This document shows, piece after piece, positions 63,919 to 64,000 of a stretch of DNA of 64,000 nt. The translations under genes and the position numbers were made by a program. The notes under the pieces were generated by a model. That model saw nothing but the letters and a program-made list of their open reading frames with translations, was not told the DNA's origin and did no database searches. Source of the DNA: Paludibacteraceae bacterium (GTDB lineage: Bacteria > Bacteroidota > Bacteroidia > Bacteroidales > Paludibacteraceae); the NCBI GenBank assembly GCA_016285885.1, contig JAEERP010000003.1, positions 312,056-376,055 on the forward strand. Reading direction: 5' to 3'. Within the stretch, counting starts at the first letter, position 1; each line of letters starts with the position of its first letter.

Positions 63919-64000
<82 letters not shown>

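Overview
The window reads as a chromosomal segment of a member of the Bacteroidales (Bacteroidota), most likely an uncultured gut or rumen organism. The evidence is the TAnnTTTG-type -7 promoter elements, the lack of clear Shine-Dalgarno sites, several type IX secretion (T9SS) C-terminal sorting domains, a PorZ homologue, a gingipain-like C25 peptidase, a surface GH5 cellulase, FISUMP-type paralogous domains, and small families such as DUF4254 and DUF4250. This assignment is inference; no 16S rRNA is in view.

Layout. 1-3.8 kb: end of leuC, then leuD, a second LeuA-like synthase and leuB as one overlapping leucine operon, plus a small unknown gene. 4.4-8.1 kb: surface-glycan genes (deacetylase-like protein, WecB epimerase, glycosyltransferase). 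8.1-16.7 kb: an accessory island on the minus strand. It holds an AAA+ ATPase, a 33-codon mini-gene, a 1564-residue sacsin-like ATPase ending in a DUF3883/PD-(D/E)XK-like domain, a truncated PLD pseudogene, a phased repeat array, an AAA_14/DUF4143 ATPase-nuclease and an intact PLD-family protein. 16.9-22.7 kb: secreted proteins (serine hydrolase, unknown exported protein, GH5 cellulase with T9SS tail). 22.9-28.7 kb: SPFH protein, acyl-CoA synthetase, rnc-fabF-acpP, and purN on the opposite strand. 28.7-35.7 kb: rhodanese lipoprotein, DbpA-like helicase, glycosyltransferase, tsaE, porZ, rdgB. 35.7-44.4 kb: a candidate small RNA, an RNA methyltransferase with a long charged tail, CYTH protein, glycosyltransferase, T9SS trypsin-like protease, a formyl-THF cyclo-ligase/AroB fusion, aroA, rubredoxin. 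44.4-49.5 kb: a C25 peptidase embedded among three paralogous coiled-coil surface proteins. 49.5-50.1 kb: a protein-gene-free gap with a consensus sigma-54 promoter and a terminator. 50.1-60.3 kb: rluD-like, PASTA protein, DUF4250, rpmH, GT9, DUF4254, Cys-less rhodanese, GT2, flippase, DUF1015, DUF454. 60.4-63.5 kb: three exported proteins, two with FISUMP domains. 63.7-64 kb: hairpin-rich repeat, rRNA terminator and the 3' part of a 5S rRNA gene on the minus strand.

How the parts fit. Most of the window is core metabolism and envelope biology: leucine and shikimate pathways, fatty-acid synthesis, surface polysaccharide, and T9SS with its cargo. The unusual part is the 8.1-16.7 kb island. Its gene content (two nuclease-like proteins, three NTPases), AT-rich large gene, partial gene duplication and helically phased repeats suggest a defence or selfish module. 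Two candidate small RNA genes (near 35.8 kb and 49.8 kb) and the cyclo-ligase/AroB fusion are the other points most worth checking.
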